A stretch of 64,000 bases of DNA from Anaerolineales bacterium. Lineage in GTDB: Bacteria > Chloroflexota > Anaerolineae > 4572-78 > J111. The stretch lies in contig JACKAT010000015.1 in the NCBI GenBank assembly GCA_020634935.1, positions 1 through 64,000 on the forward strand, written 5' to 3'. Below, one piece after another: positions 27,401 to 35,585 of the stretch. The translations under genes and the position numbers were made by a program. The notes under the pieces are model-generated. The model did no database searches. It had not been told where the DNA came from and was given only the letters and a program-made list of their open reading frames with translations. Within the stretch, counting starts at the first letter, position 1; each line of letters starts with the position of its first letter.

Positions 27401-27873
27401 GGATGGATTTGCGCATGCCGGTCATGAACGGCTACGAGGCCGCTCAGCACATTAAAGCTTCAGCTAAGGGCCAGGCTACCATTGTTATCGCCCTCACTGC
27501 CAGCGCCTTTGAAGAGCAGCGGGCGGTGGTGCTGTCCGCCGGGTTTGATGATTTTGTGCGTAAACCTTTTCGTAGTTCGGATATTTTTGATAAAATGGCC
27601 AAGCATCTCGGGCTTCGTTACCAATATGAAGCTCAAGATGCTTCAGAAAATGGCCGCGAGAGGCGAGCTACACTAACATCGGACGATCTAACGGCGCTAC
27701 CTGAAGCGTGGCTGACCGATTTACACCACGCTGCCATGCGCGGCAAGGATAAGCTTATCTTTGATCTGCTTGATCAGATCCGGCCCGAACATGAAGGGCT
27801 GGCCCAGGCCCTAAGCCAATTGGTCCATAACTTTAGATTTGATAAAATTGTTGAGTTGACGACTAAAGATTAG
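24418..27873 (+). CDS. hybrid histidine kinase with reduced sensor region
   Basis: 1151 residues: N-terminal signal (ANFFLVAILIGVSTTHIYAQ), a short linker, one transmembrane helix (about 84-100), coiled coil, PAS (about 145-260), two GAF domains (about 305-450 and 490-650), HisKA with His669 in MSHELRTPLNAI, HATPase (LRQVLINLLGNAVKF; GTGLGLPIS), and a receiver domain with Asp997 in WMDLRMPVMNGYEA. LKFTRLQSG and VLWQTVWFRV resemble the first and last pieces of a Reg_prop/Y_Y_Y beta-propeller sensor, so the propeller seems to have been deleted. A Pro/Ser/Thr/Gln-rich insert sits inside HATPase. The next gene follows after 24 bases. Confidence 0.85.
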   Translation: MKTLANFFLVAILIGVSTTHIYAQAGEDLKFTRLQSGHSAQMLMIRPEQQELGAFGARSSLGHAAQAPQGQEDGSVLWQTVWFRVIVVLIAVGLVVGAVRWRVIVNEHQKQQLRAQIEARTRDLVKSNEHLLREIVEREKVDEALRQRESRTRALLSAIPDLMLNMSHDGTILDFEASRAGTYAAPETLVGHKVQDIMPPYIGELAIKQIAQTLASGEMATVEYQLRSREGVLEDFETRMVVSGPDEVIGIVRNITDRKQAHAKLEESRTRLRELFTQTQTALAETETYAQRLKLLNSLGQQLNLATAESEIFDIATRFIRQIIQTNRASIALLTDDDHYQVYGLSGDSGGLDLSEPIPLAGSIIEESIQQRQAINIPDLSKDEYEARSKLRDAGFLSSLVIPMILGDRVIGTINVGSKRRSAYDSRDEELLRHIAAFVGVTIANLRWTHELESAKEGAESLNQQLFEKVTELEVAHSELRRQRNYLAALHDTALALLNRLDLTDLLESILDQACQMLDIHDGVFYLGSPDTLMLEQVAAVGFPTKLPQRALAVGEGLVGQVWQSGETITIPDYGMWQDRLSGSAYTVAHYTVGVPLKIGETVVGVIVMGSTDPDRILTVDEINLLEQFARLAAIAVDNARLYHQTQQAREAAEAANRAKSAFLANMSHELRTPLNAILGFAQLMERDPTLSEAHQENLRIISRSGEHLLSLINDVLEMSKIEAGRVTLHEHNFNLYRLLDDLEDMFRLRAEEKGLQLIFERGSDIPHYIRADESKLRQVLINLLGNAVKFTEEGGVSLRVRLDEIPPSKEASLAPHLHSPSQPSTSPTLQLPNQLSDEPTDAPTLQLYFEVTDTGSGIAADELDRLFEAFVQTRSGEQMQEGTGLGLPISRQFVRLMGGDFTVTSEVDQGSIFSFNIHVKPADSSELPAKPYTRRVVGLAPDQATYRILVVEDTWANRKLLVNLLEPLGFEVREAVNGQESLDIWEEWAPHLIWMDLRMPVMNGYEAAQHIKASAKGQATIVIALTASAFEEQRAVVLSAGFDDFVRKPFRSSDIFDKMAKHLGLRYQYEAQDASENGRERRATLTSDDLTALPEAWLTDLHHAAMRGKDKLIFDLLDQIRPEHEGLAQALSQLVHNFRFDKIVELTTKD
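26836..26958 (+). repeat. in-frame C-rich insertion within the kinase ATPase domain
   Basis: About 40 residues rich in Pro, Ser, Thr, Leu and Gln separate GVSLRVRLDEI from LYFEVTDTGSGIA, which are normally consecutive beta strands of HATPase. The DNA is strongly pyrimidine-rich on the plus strand, with repeated words such as CTCCCACGCT and CAACTCCCTAACCAACT. The reading frame is kept. Confidence 0.5.
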
Positions 27874-27897
27874 GTTATTTCTCAAGGAAGAACATAG

Positions 27898-29091
27898 ATG
27901 ATAAACCATCCGGCTGAACCTCATATTCAACCCAAAGGCGATATCCTGATTGTTGATGATACACTGCCCAATTTGCGAGTGCTGTCCAGTATGCTAACCG
28001 AACAGGGCTACGAGGTACGCGGCGCGCCTAATGCCCAAATGGCCTTGATGATCATCGAAGCCGAACCGCCGGATCTGATTCTGCTGGATATCAACATGCC
28101 CGGCATGAACGGTTACGAGTTATGCGAGCAGATCAAAACTAAACCGAACAGCCGGGATATTCCGGTTATTTTTATCAGCGCGCTGGATGAGGTACTGGAT
28201 AAGGTCAGAGCCTTTTCCGCCGGCGGGGTCGATTACATTACCAAACCTTTCCAAATAGCCGAAGTTCTGGTGCGGGTCCGCAACCATCTGACCATCCGCA
28301 GCTTGCAGCGCCAGCTTCAACAGACCAACGCTGACCTTCAACAAGCCAACATCGATTTGCAAAAGGCGAATGTTGATTTGTTGGAAGCCAATCTGGCTTT
28401 GCAGGCCACTAATCAGGAGCTCGATGCTTTTGCGCGCACATTAGCTCACGATCTCAAAAATCCTTTCTCTTCGATTATCGGAATCACCGACCAACTTAAA
28501 GAGGATTTGGCTCAATTACGAACCGAAAATCCGGCCGCGCTTGAGCTGCTGGCGCAGATCGAGCAGGGCGGCCAGCAGGGCGAGCGCGTTGTCGATAATC
28601 TGCTGCTGCTGGCCTGGGTGCGCAAAGGTGAGGTTGAAGTTAAGCCGGTTGATATGGGGGCTATCGTCCGGCAGGTCCAAGCCAGTTTAGCCGGGCTGAT
28701 CGAGAGCCATCAAGCCGAATTGATTCTGCCCCCCAAGTGGCCGACGGCGCTGGGGTACGCCCCCTGGTTAGAAGAGGTGTGGGCTAATTACCTTAGCAAC
28801 GGTTTAAAGTTTGGCGGACAGCCACCTCGGCTGGAATTAGGGGCCACGCCGCTGGCCAGCGGGCAGGTGCGCTTTTGGGTGCGAGACAACGGGTTAGGTC
28901 TGTCGTTAGATGAGCAAACTCAGCTTTTTGCCGATTTCGCCAACGTTGAGGAGATTCAGGCTGATGGTCAAGGCTTAGGATTGGCCATCGTCCGGCGTAT
29001 TATCGAAAAGCTAGGCGGCAGCGTCGGGGTAGAGAGTAAACAGGGCCAAGGCAGTTTGTTCTACTTCACCCTGCCGACCAAAAAACTTTAA
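27898..29091 (+). CDS. response regulator-histidine kinase fusion
   Basis: 397 residues, soluble. The receiver domain (about 14-130) has Asp64 in LILLDINMPGM and Lys116 in DYITKPF. A heptad coiled coil (repeats of NxDLxxA, about 135-172) joins it to HisKA with His184 in TLAHDLKNPFSSI. The HATPase domain has EVWANYLSNGLKFG and GLGLAIVRRIIEKLGG. RBS AAGGAAG. It follows the hybrid kinase by 24 bases and likely takes phosphate from it. A close paralogue at 43628-44788 has Tyr instead of the H-box His. Confidence 0.88.
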   Translation: MINHPAEPHIQPKGDILIVDDTLPNLRVLSSMLTEQGYEVRGAPNAQMALMIIEAEPPDLILLDINMPGMNGYELCEQIKTKPNSRDIPVIFISALDEVLDKVRAFSAGGVDYITKPFQIAEVLVRVRNHLTIRSLQRQLQQTNADLQQANIDLQKANVDLLEANLALQATNQELDAFARTLAHDLKNPFSSIIGITDQLKEDLAQLRTENPAALELLAQIEQGGQQGERVVDNLLLLAWVRKGEVEVKPVDMGAIVRQVQASLAGLIESHQAELILPPKWPTALGYAPWLEEVWANYLSNGLKFGGQPPRLELGATPLASGQVRFWVRDNGLGLSLDEQTQLFADFANVEEIQADGQGLGLAIVRRIIEKLGGSVGVESKQGQGSLFYFTLPTKKL

Positions 29092-29136
29092 TTCACTAAA
29101 TATTAAATTATTGTAGGGCAAAGAGGAGCGTCAAAG

Positions 29137-30258
29137 ATGACAAAGTATATTGGTATCTTAACCGCCGGCGGTGATAGTCCTGGATTGAACGCCGCCCTGC
29201 GCGGGATAGGCAAAGCCGCCACAGGATATTTTGGCATGCAAGTGATCGGTTTCAAAGATGGTTTTCGAGGGTTAATGGAAAACCGGATTATTCGCCTGGA
29301 GCCGAGTACCTTATCCGGTATTTTAACCATCGGCGGGACCGTGCTGGGTACCAGCCGCGATAAGCCTCATCGAATGCCGATTGGCGGCAAAATGTTAGAC
29401 ATGACCGAGGTCATTGTCGATAATTATAATCGGCATAACCTGGATGTATTGGTCTGTATGGGCGGCGGCGGCACCCATAAAAATGCCTATCACTTGATGC
29501 AAAAGGGCCTCAATATCATCACCCTGCCAAAGACCATCGATAATGATGTGGCTAAAACCGACGTGACGTTTGGCTTTGATACGGCGTTGGGGATCGCCAC
29601 CGAGGCCATCGATCGGCTGCACAGTACCGCCCACAGCCATCACCGCATTATTGTGGTGGAGATTATGGGTCACAACGCCGGCTGGCTGGCGTTGGGCGCG
29701 GGCGTTAGCGGCGGAGCCGATGTCATCCTGATCCCTGAAATCCCCTATGATATTGAAAATGTGGCCGAAGCCATTCGCTGGCGATCTCGGGCCGGAAAGA
29801 ACTTCAGCATTGTCGCGGTCGCCGAGGGGGCCATGTCAAAGCAGGAGGCGAAAGCCATTCGTACGGCGGAGGAGACTAAGACTAAGGCCAAAGATAAAGC
29901 CGCGCAAAAAAAAGCTAAAGCCAAATTAAAGGAACTAGAGTCGCGCCATTCGGGCAACACCCTGCGTCTGGCCAACCAGCTTGAGCAGTTGACCGGCCTT
30001 GAGGCGCGGGTTACTATTCTCGGCCACCTCCAGCGAGGCGGGACGCCCTCTGCGGCGGATCGCTTACTGGCCACGCGACTGGGCACAGCCTGCGCCGATT
30101 TTGTTAACCAAGGTCTCTACGGGGTCATGGTCGCGGCCCGGGGTGAGGGCGTCGAGCCGGTGCCGGTGGAAGAGGTTGTTGGCCAGCGGAAGTTGGTGCC
30201 GCCGGACCATCCCTGGGTTAAAAGCGCCCGCTTAATTGGGGCTAACTTGGGGGATTAA
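29137..30258 (+). CDS. pfkA: 6-phosphofructokinase
   Basis: A 373-residue glycolytic enzyme phosphorylating fructose 6-phosphate. It has the nucleotide loop ILTAGGDSPGLNAALRG, the catalytic LPKTIDNDVAKTD, and the substrate segments EIMGHNAGWLALG and LGHLQRGGTPSAADRLLATR. The usual GGDGS motif reads MGGGGTHKNA, as in some mixed-clade PFKs: the Asp is Gly, and the Gly that favours ATP over PPi is kept, so ATP is likelier as donor but not certain. A Lys/Ala-rich insertion (about 245-265) enlarges one loop. RBS GAGGAG. The gene is convergent with scpA, one base between the stops. Confidence 0.9.
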   Translation: MTKYIGILTAGGDSPGLNAALRGIGKAATGYFGMQVIGFKDGFRGLMENRIIRLEPSTLSGILTIGGTVLGTSRDKPHRMPIGGKMLDMTEVIVDNYNRHNLDVLVCMGGGGTHKNAYHLMQKGLNIITLPKTIDNDVAKTDVTFGFDTALGIATEAIDRLHSTAHSHHRIIVVEIMGHNAGWLALGAGVSGGADVILIPEIPYDIENVAEAIRWRSRAGKNFSIVAVAEGAMSKQEAKAIRTAEETKTKAKDKAAQKKAKAKLKELESRHSGNTLRLANQLEQLTGLEARVTILGHLQRGGTPSAADRLLATRLGTACADFVNQGLYGVMVAARGEGVEPVPVEEVVGQRKLVPPDHPWVKSARLIGANLGD

Positions 30259-30259
30259 T

Positions 30260-31054
30260 TTACGAGACCTCGGTTAACCCGATTAACGCTTCCCACTCGC
30301 TCTCAGACAACTCAACGTTAGCCCGCTTTTCAATAATAATATTGCCAAAATGGTTGATCTGGCCGACATCAACAATTCTTCTTTTGATCAGTTCCAGAAT
30401 GGCCAGCAGTGTTACGATAACTTCAATTTTATTCCGATTTTGACTGAGCAGCTCCTGAAAAGCGATCTGCTTTTTAGTGGTAATTAGCCGCCAAATGTGC
30501 GACATCTGCTGGCCGATGGTAACACTCTGCGGTGACACCATCTCATCGACCGCCGGCGGCTCTGGTTTGATGGTCAGGGCGCGCCGGGCGGCAGCTAGCA
30601 GCGCTTTGAGATTACCTTCGCCCGGAACGAGCTTTGGCTCAACTTTGATCTGCGGCACCACCCGCACAAAACTGCGCTGGTCTAGCGCTTCGATGTCTCG
30701 CAGGTGACCGGCTAACTCCTTGAACCGCTTGTAAATGATGAGCTGGCGAGCCAATTCATCGCCGACATCTTCCTCAGCCTCCTCGGCCAAAATGGGCGGC
30801 GGGCGGGGTAAAAGCATCTCCGATTTAATTAAAATCAATTTGGCGGCGATAACCAGGAAATCGCTTAGTTCATCCGGGTCGGCTTGTCTGAGATCATCGA
30901 GATGGGCCAGGTACTGATCGGTAACTTGGGCCAGGGCGATTTTAGTGATGTCCATCTCTTCCTGCTCGATCAGGCTGAGCAGTAAATCGAGTGGGCCGGT
31001 AAAATCCGGTAAATCGACCCGGTAAATCGATTCAAAATCATCTAATTCAATCAT
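30260..31054 (-). CDS. scpA: segregation and condensation protein A
   Basis: 264 residues from MIELDDFESIYRVDLPDFTG; the frame extends to 31072 but AGTAGG fits this ATG. ScpA is the kleisin that bridges SMC heads with ScpB in chromosome condensation. FTGPLDLLLSLIEQEEMDI, then ITKIALAQVTDQYL and AAKLILIKSEMLLPRPPP, are the conserved N-terminal kleisin helices. The C-terminal winged helix holds AFQELLSQNRNKIEVIVTLLAILELIK. TATAAT lies about 30 bases upstream on the minus strand. scpB is not in the window. Confidence 0.92.
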   Translation of the reverse strand: MIELDDFESIYRVDLPDFTGPLDLLLSLIEQEEMDITKIALAQVTDQYLAHLDDLRQADPDELSDFLVIAAKLILIKSEMLLPRPPPILAEEAEEDVGDELARQLIIYKRFKELAGHLRDIEALDQRSFVRVVPQIKVEPKLVPGEGNLKALLAAARRALTIKPEPPAVDEMVSPQSVTIGQQMSHIWRLITTKKQIAFQELLSQNRNKIEVIVTLLAILELIKRRIVDVGQINHFGNIIIEKRANVELSESEWEALIGLTEVS

Positions 31055-31240
31055 GCCAAACCTACTTCTCAATTCAATATAAGCCGATTATACCTCAACT
31101 AAAACGGCCTTCGCAACTGAGGATTTAGCTCATTTGTTCGGTTAAGTTGTCATAACATCCGTTTTTTCGCGATTCAACTTGTCATAATGTGATTTTTACA
31201 CTATATGCCCTCCCAAGCCTCATAAATTTGGCAACTAGGT

Positions 31241-31269
31241 TTAACTTAATTAATTTATTATGTTATAAT
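31241..31269 (+). promoter_or_regulatory. promoter of the TIR operon
   Basis: TTAACT (31241-31246) and TATAAT (31264-31269) with a 17-base spacer. The start would be about 65-70 bases before the GTG of the TIR gene. The region around it is distinctly AT-rich compared with its surroundings. Confidence 0.6.
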
Positions 31270-31343
31270 CTATTATGTAAAAGCGGCTTATGACAGGATT
31301 AACCAAATTCTTTAGCTAGGTAACTCGGATAACAAACGCAGCC

Positions 31344-31910
31344 GTGGAAAAACAGATCGTAGCAAAACCAACAATCTTTATCAGTTACAGTCGTAAAGAC
31401 GAAGCCGAAAAAGAGCAACTTCTGGCTCACCTCAGTGTATTGCAACACGCCGGTCTCACCCAGGTTTGGAGTGATGATCAAATTGGGGCGGGCCACGACT
31501 GGCAACAGGAGATTCAAGATGTTATCAACCAGGCTCGGATCGCCATCTTCCTGGTTAGCGCTAACTTCTTAACCTCAGAATTTATCCTGGGCCAGGAAGT
31601 CCCCACCTTACTTCATCGTCGTCAAATTGAGGGGTTAATCGTTGTGCCGATTATTGCCAAGGCGTGCGCCTGGCGCAAGGTCGCCTGGCTATCGCAGTTG
31701 CAGGTGCGCCCCCCCGACGGCCGGCCGATTTGGCACGATGGCGGCCGCCACGCCGACGAGGCCCTGGCTCAGATTGCCGAAGAGGTGGCGGACATGCTTG
31801 AGTTTGTGTCGCCCCTGTCTGAATTACTGCCCCAATATCCTTTTACACTTCCAAATCGAAAACCATCGTTAAGAGATTTCCGCCAATGGTTACAGGGAAC
31901 AAGATCATGA
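31344..31910 (+). CDS. TIR-domain protein
   Basis: 188 residues from a GTG. Residues 9-150 form a TIR fold: PTIFISYSRKDEAEKEQL (strand A, box 1), VWSDDQIGAGHDWQQEI (BB loop) and IAIFLVSANFLTSEFILGQE. Glu85 in that last segment lies where catalytic TIRs carry their NAD-cleaving Glu. A short C-terminal tail follows, with no effector or sensor domain. The stop overlaps the next start as ATGA (31907-31910), so it is coupled to the REC-kinase and then the pseudo-AAA gene. Bacterial TIRs act in NAD degradation, signal-nucleotide synthesis or scaffolding; the context favours signalling. Activity is untested. Confidence 0.85.
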   Translation: MEKQIVAKPTIFISYSRKDEAEKEQLLAHLSVLQHAGLTQVWSDDQIGAGHDWQQEIQDVINQARIAIFLVSANFLTSEFILGQEVPTLLHRRQIEGLIVVPIIAKACAWRKVAWLSQLQVRPPDGRPIWHDGGRHADEALAQIAEEVADMLEFVSPLSELLPQYPFTLPNRKPSLRDFRQWLQGTRS

Positions 31911-33790
31911 AAAAGATACTATGTGTAGATGACGCGCCTGATATGCTTAAATTGCTGGCTCGAATGCTTGAAATGCGGGGCTATGAAGTCGCTATGGCCA
32001 CCAACGGCTTAGAGGCCATCCGCAAAGCCGAATCGTGGCAGCCCAACTTAATTATCACCGATATTATCATGCCCTATATGGATGGCCTCGATGCCATCAC
32101 CGCCATCAGAAAAAATCCCCAAACCGCTAAAATCCCGATCATCGTTTTCACCGCTTCGATCGATGCCGATGATCGCAAAAGGGCGCTGGAACTAGGAGCC
32201 GACGAACAGATGCCGAAACCCTTTGACTTTGTAATTTTAGACAATTTACTCCAGCGGTTTCTGGGACCCAACTCATCCATCCAGAATCTGGAGCAGTCCC
32301 GCCAAGATGAAATAAGAGAGGCCAGTATTAAAGTGCTGCTGGCTCAAAAAATGGACTTGGCTTATCAGGTCAAGATACACCAAACTAACCCTGACCTGGC
32401 CGCTACATTAGTGTATTTTACTACTTTGACGCGAGATATTGTTCATAGTTTGCGGAATCGCTTTGGTATTATGCAAAGTTATCTTCCGCAAGCCCGGTAT
32501 TGTCTTCATCTGCTTGAAGGTCTAACCTTACTTCATTTGAAACCAACCCTGTCTCAAAATTTTTTCGACGGAACCGTTACCGAGATTGCGCTGCCAGATT
32601 TGATGAAATTTAGCGCCAACCGCTATAAAGTCCTCATGGCCGAACATCGACGTAATGGTAAGCCGCCCGGTCTTACCCTGAAAGGATGGCTGGATAGTGA
32701 ACTGCTGTCACTAAGTTTGTGGTTATTGTTTCAAGGCATCTCCGGACGGATCCCTAGTATTGATCAGGCTGACATCGATCCGCCCACAAAACATCTCATT
32801 CAAATCAGAGACAACTGCAACGATAATCCCAACTTTGGACTGGGGCTAACCATCACCCTGCCGTCTTATCCGGCCAGCTACCTCCTTAAATTAGATGATC
32901 TTAAATATGTCCTGCAAGGCAACGCAACGGCGTTGGGACTAATGCTGCTGAAAAAGACGGTCTTTCTCAACGGGGGGACCTGCCGTGTAACCAACAGCGG
33001 CGAGATCGATCTAAAAATACCGTTCGCTTCATCCCAACCGGATAACGTTGAAGAGATGGAGTGGGCCATCAGCCAATTCGTTGCCGAACTGCCTACCGTT
33101 TCCCGCCCCTATGAAACGTATCAATCCTATCTGCAAAATCTGAGTCACGGCTTGATAGAGGCTATGGTTCGAGAATTGGATCATATTGCGGTGGAAGCCC
33201 GTCATGACGATTACCTGATTACCAATCAAAAATTTCTCAATACGGTTTTGCGTAACTGCGCCTATGCCCGCCTGCTGTTAGAAAATCTACGCTGGTTAGG
33301 CGCCGGTACGGACCCGGCCTGTGAAGCGGTTGATCTAACCCAGGCCGTTCAATCGGTGCGAGAAATTCTGCGCAGCCGCATCCGCGATCGCGCCGAAGAT
33401 CAGGCTGAAGGGCTGGTCGATGTGGAACAAGACTTTGCTTCTGACTTGCCGCCAATTTGCGCCAATCGCATCGCCGTTGAACAGATTTTGCTCAACCTGA
33501 TTATGAATGCCCTGGAAGCGATGCCGCATGGCGGAACGCTCAGACTGGGAGCCTCGCTGCGTGGTGGTCAAGTCTGCTTAGAGGTCAGCGACTCCGGACA
33601 CGGTATTCCGCCGCAAAGCCTGCCGGCCATTTTCGAGATAAGGTTCACCACCAAGCAGCGCAAAGATTACGGAACCGGTCTCTATGTCGTCAGGTCTATT
33701 ATCGATCGCCTGGGCGGACGAATTGAAGTGGCGTCCCAACCGGATGTAGGTACAAAATTTAGCCTCTACTTTACCCCTATTTCCACTTGA
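31907..33790 (+). CDS. response regulator with C-terminal kinase-type ATPase
   Basis: 627 residues from MKKILCVDDAPDML; the frame start at 31886 would lie deep in the TIR gene. The receiver domain (1-122) has its phosphoacceptor Asp in LIITDIIMPYMDG and the Lys in QMPKPFDF. A long middle region (about 130-410) matches no domain I recognise. A HATPase domain (about 520-625) has QILLNLIMNALEAMPHGG, VSDSGHGIPP and GTGLYVVRSIIDRLGG. There is no standard H-box before the ATPase; the helical region contains AVEARHDDYL, whose His might serve. It is coupled to the TIR gene upstream; the next gene starts 18 bases after its stop. Confidence 0.8.
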   Translation: MKKILCVDDAPDMLKLLARMLEMRGYEVAMATNGLEAIRKAESWQPNLIITDIIMPYMDGLDAITAIRKNPQTAKIPIIVFTASIDADDRKRALELGADEQMPKPFDFVILDNLLQRFLGPNSSIQNLEQSRQDEIREASIKVLLAQKMDLAYQVKIHQTNPDLAATLVYFTTLTRDIVHSLRNRFGIMQSYLPQARYCLHLLEGLTLLHLKPTLSQNFFDGTVTEIALPDLMKFSANRYKVLMAEHRRNGKPPGLTLKGWLDSELLSLSLWLLFQGISGRIPSIDQADIDPPTKHLIQIRDNCNDNPNFGLGLTITLPSYPASYLLKLDDLKYVLQGNATALGLMLLKKTVFLNGGTCRVTNSGEIDLKIPFASSQPDNVEEMEWAISQFVAELPTVSRPYETYQSYLQNLSHGLIEAMVRELDHIAVEARHDDYLITNQKFLNTVLRNCAYARLLLENLRWLGAGTDPACEAVDLTQAVQSVREILRSRIRDRAEDQAEGLVDVEQDFASDLPPICANRIAVEQILLNLIMNALEAMPHGGTLRLGASLRGGQVCLEVSDSGHGIPPQSLPAIFEIRFTTKQRKDYGTGLYVVRSIIDRLGGRIEVASQPDVGTKFSLYFTPIST

Positions 33791-33808
33791 AAGAAAAGAT
33801 AAGACGTA

Positions 33809-35491
33809 ATGACACGAATCGCGGAAGTATTGATAGTTGAAGATGACGCCGATTGGCTCGATATCTACTCGGCCCGATTGGCCAGCCCGGAGTATAACCT
33901 GACCAAGGCTCGCACCGTAGCCCGCGCCTCGGAACTATTGAAACAGCACGTTTTTGATGTGGTGGCAACCGATCTCAAACTGTTGGGGGCCAATACCGGC
34001 GGGTTCGATATTTTAGAAATGGTGCGCGAGGGCAGCCCCGACACCCAGGTTATTATCTTTACGGGGTATGGCGGTAAGCAGGACGCCTTTGAAGCCATGC
34101 GCCGTGGCGCGTATGATTACGTCACCAAACCGCTCGATTACGAGCACGTCCGGCGGGTGATCAAATCGGCCATCGAAGTGCGCGAGCAAAAGTTGTCTTA
34201 TCTGCGTCACGCCTCGCCGGCGCGAAAAATTGATCTGCCTTTTCCGGAGAAGTTTGTCGGCAGCAGCCAGGTAATCAAAGACGTCTTGAGCCGGGTAACC
34301 GAGGTAATCGAGTCCACTGAGCCGGTTTTAATCGTGGGTGCGTCGGGTACGGGTAAGGCGCTGATCTGTGAAACGATTCATCTGGCCAGCAAACGCAAGC
34401 GCTTTGTGTTGGTTAGCTGCGCCAGTTATTCTGAAACGACAATGGAACGGACCTTATTCGGCTTTCAAAAAGATGCCTTTCCAGGCGCGCAAGCCGATGA
34501 ACCGGGCCTAATCGAACAAGCCTCCGGTGGAACGGTGGTGCTAGACCGGGTCAACGGTTTGAGTCTGCGGCTGCAAAACCAACTGCTGTCGGTGCTGCGT
34601 TACCAGCGGGTGCGCCGTATCGGCGGCGCCCAGGCCAGCGACATCGATGTGCGGGTGCTGGCCACCAGCAGCGTCGATTTAGAAGCCTATGTGGAGCAGG
34701 GATTATTCTCGCAAGAGTTGTACGATTTCCTATCAGACACCGTCATCAAGCTGCCGCCGCTGGCCGAACGCAAAGATGAACAAACCGACGACGTGCTGCT
34801 AGTTACCGGCTACCTGTTGGACAAATACGCGCTCGACGGCAGCCCCCCGCCGACCATTTCCCCCGAGGCCAGCGACCTGCTGCAAAGTTACGATTTTCCG
34901 GGCAACGTGCGCGAGTTAGAGGAAGCTATCCGCATTGCCATTCTTAAAGCCGAGGCAGGGGTGATTGCGCCCCATCACCTACCGGAGGCCATGCAACCCC
35001 GCCTTCAGCCCGCCGCTCCAATCGAGATTACCCGCAGCCCCTACCCGCCGGAGAGTTTTTGCCCCCGCGAAGGCTGTTACCTGAGCGACCGGCTGGACGA
35101 AATTACCCGGGCCTTTGACGAAGAGAATTACATCTATTTGGCCGTCGGCGTCAGCACGCCGGGATGGTACCAATCGGCCATCGCCGATTTGCTGGCCCAG
35201 TTCAATATGAAAATTTATAATGCCGCTGAATTTTCGGCGAATGAAAACTTTTGCCCTGTCTGCCAGCCGCTTCTATCCAGCCGCCTGGCCATTATCGATA
35301 TCTCTACCACGGCCTCAACAGTCTTTTATGAGTTGGGGTTGGCCCACGCCATCGGCCTGCCCTGTCTGGTCTTAAAGCGTGCCGGTCGAGCCGTGCCGGC
35401 CTATTTTAGCCAGATGAAGATTTTCCAATATACCGACGAGAGCGATCTCCGCAAATCCATTTTGACCTGGCTCAGCGAGTTGGTGGCCTAA
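33809..35491 (+). CDS. REC / degenerate sigma54-type AAA+ / deoxyribosyltransferase-like fusion
   Basis: 560 residues. The receiver (1-120) has Asp55 in VVATDLKLLG and Lys108 in YVTKPLD. The NtrC-type AAA+ domain (about 148-395) keeps Walker A GASGTGKA (177-184), but GAFTGA is DAFPGA (222-227), the Walker B Glu is Arg247 (VVLDRVNG), and the arginine-finger segment reads FSQELYDFLSD without Arg. There is no Fis-type DNA-binding domain. Instead residues 437-560 resemble a nucleoside 2-deoxyribosyltransferase/TIR-like Rossmann domain (LAIIDISTTASTVFYELGLA), with paired cysteines at 418/423 and 482/485. It cannot be a normal sigma54 activator. It is the third gene of the TIR operon. Confidence 0.8.
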   Translation: MTRIAEVLIVEDDADWLDIYSARLASPEYNLTKARTVARASELLKQHVFDVVATDLKLLGANTGGFDILEMVREGSPDTQVIIFTGYGGKQDAFEAMRRGAYDYVTKPLDYEHVRRVIKSAIEVREQKLSYLRHASPARKIDLPFPEKFVGSSQVIKDVLSRVTEVIESTEPVLIVGASGTGKALICETIHLASKRKRFVLVSCASYSETTMERTLFGFQKDAFPGAQADEPGLIEQASGGTVVLDRVNGLSLRLQNQLLSVLRYQRVRRIGGAQASDIDVRVLATSSVDLEAYVEQGLFSQELYDFLSDTVIKLPPLAERKDEQTDDVLLVTGYLLDKYALDGSPPPTISPEASDLLQSYDFPGNVRELEEAIRIAILKAEAGVIAPHHLPEAMQPRLQPAAPIEITRSPYPPESFCPREGCYLSDRLDEITRAFDEENYIYLAVGVSTPGWYQSAIADLLAQFNMKIYNAAEFSANENFCPVCQPLLSSRLAIIDISTTASTVFYELGLAHAIGLPCLVLKRAGRAVPAYFSQMKIFQYTDESDLRKSILTWLSELVA

Positions 35492-35585
35492 ACTATGAAG
35501 GCTAAGGGTGAGGTGAAGAAACACCCAATTCTTCGCCTTAGCCTCAGCCTGTTTAACCCTAAAGTCATCTGACTACGACTACTGA

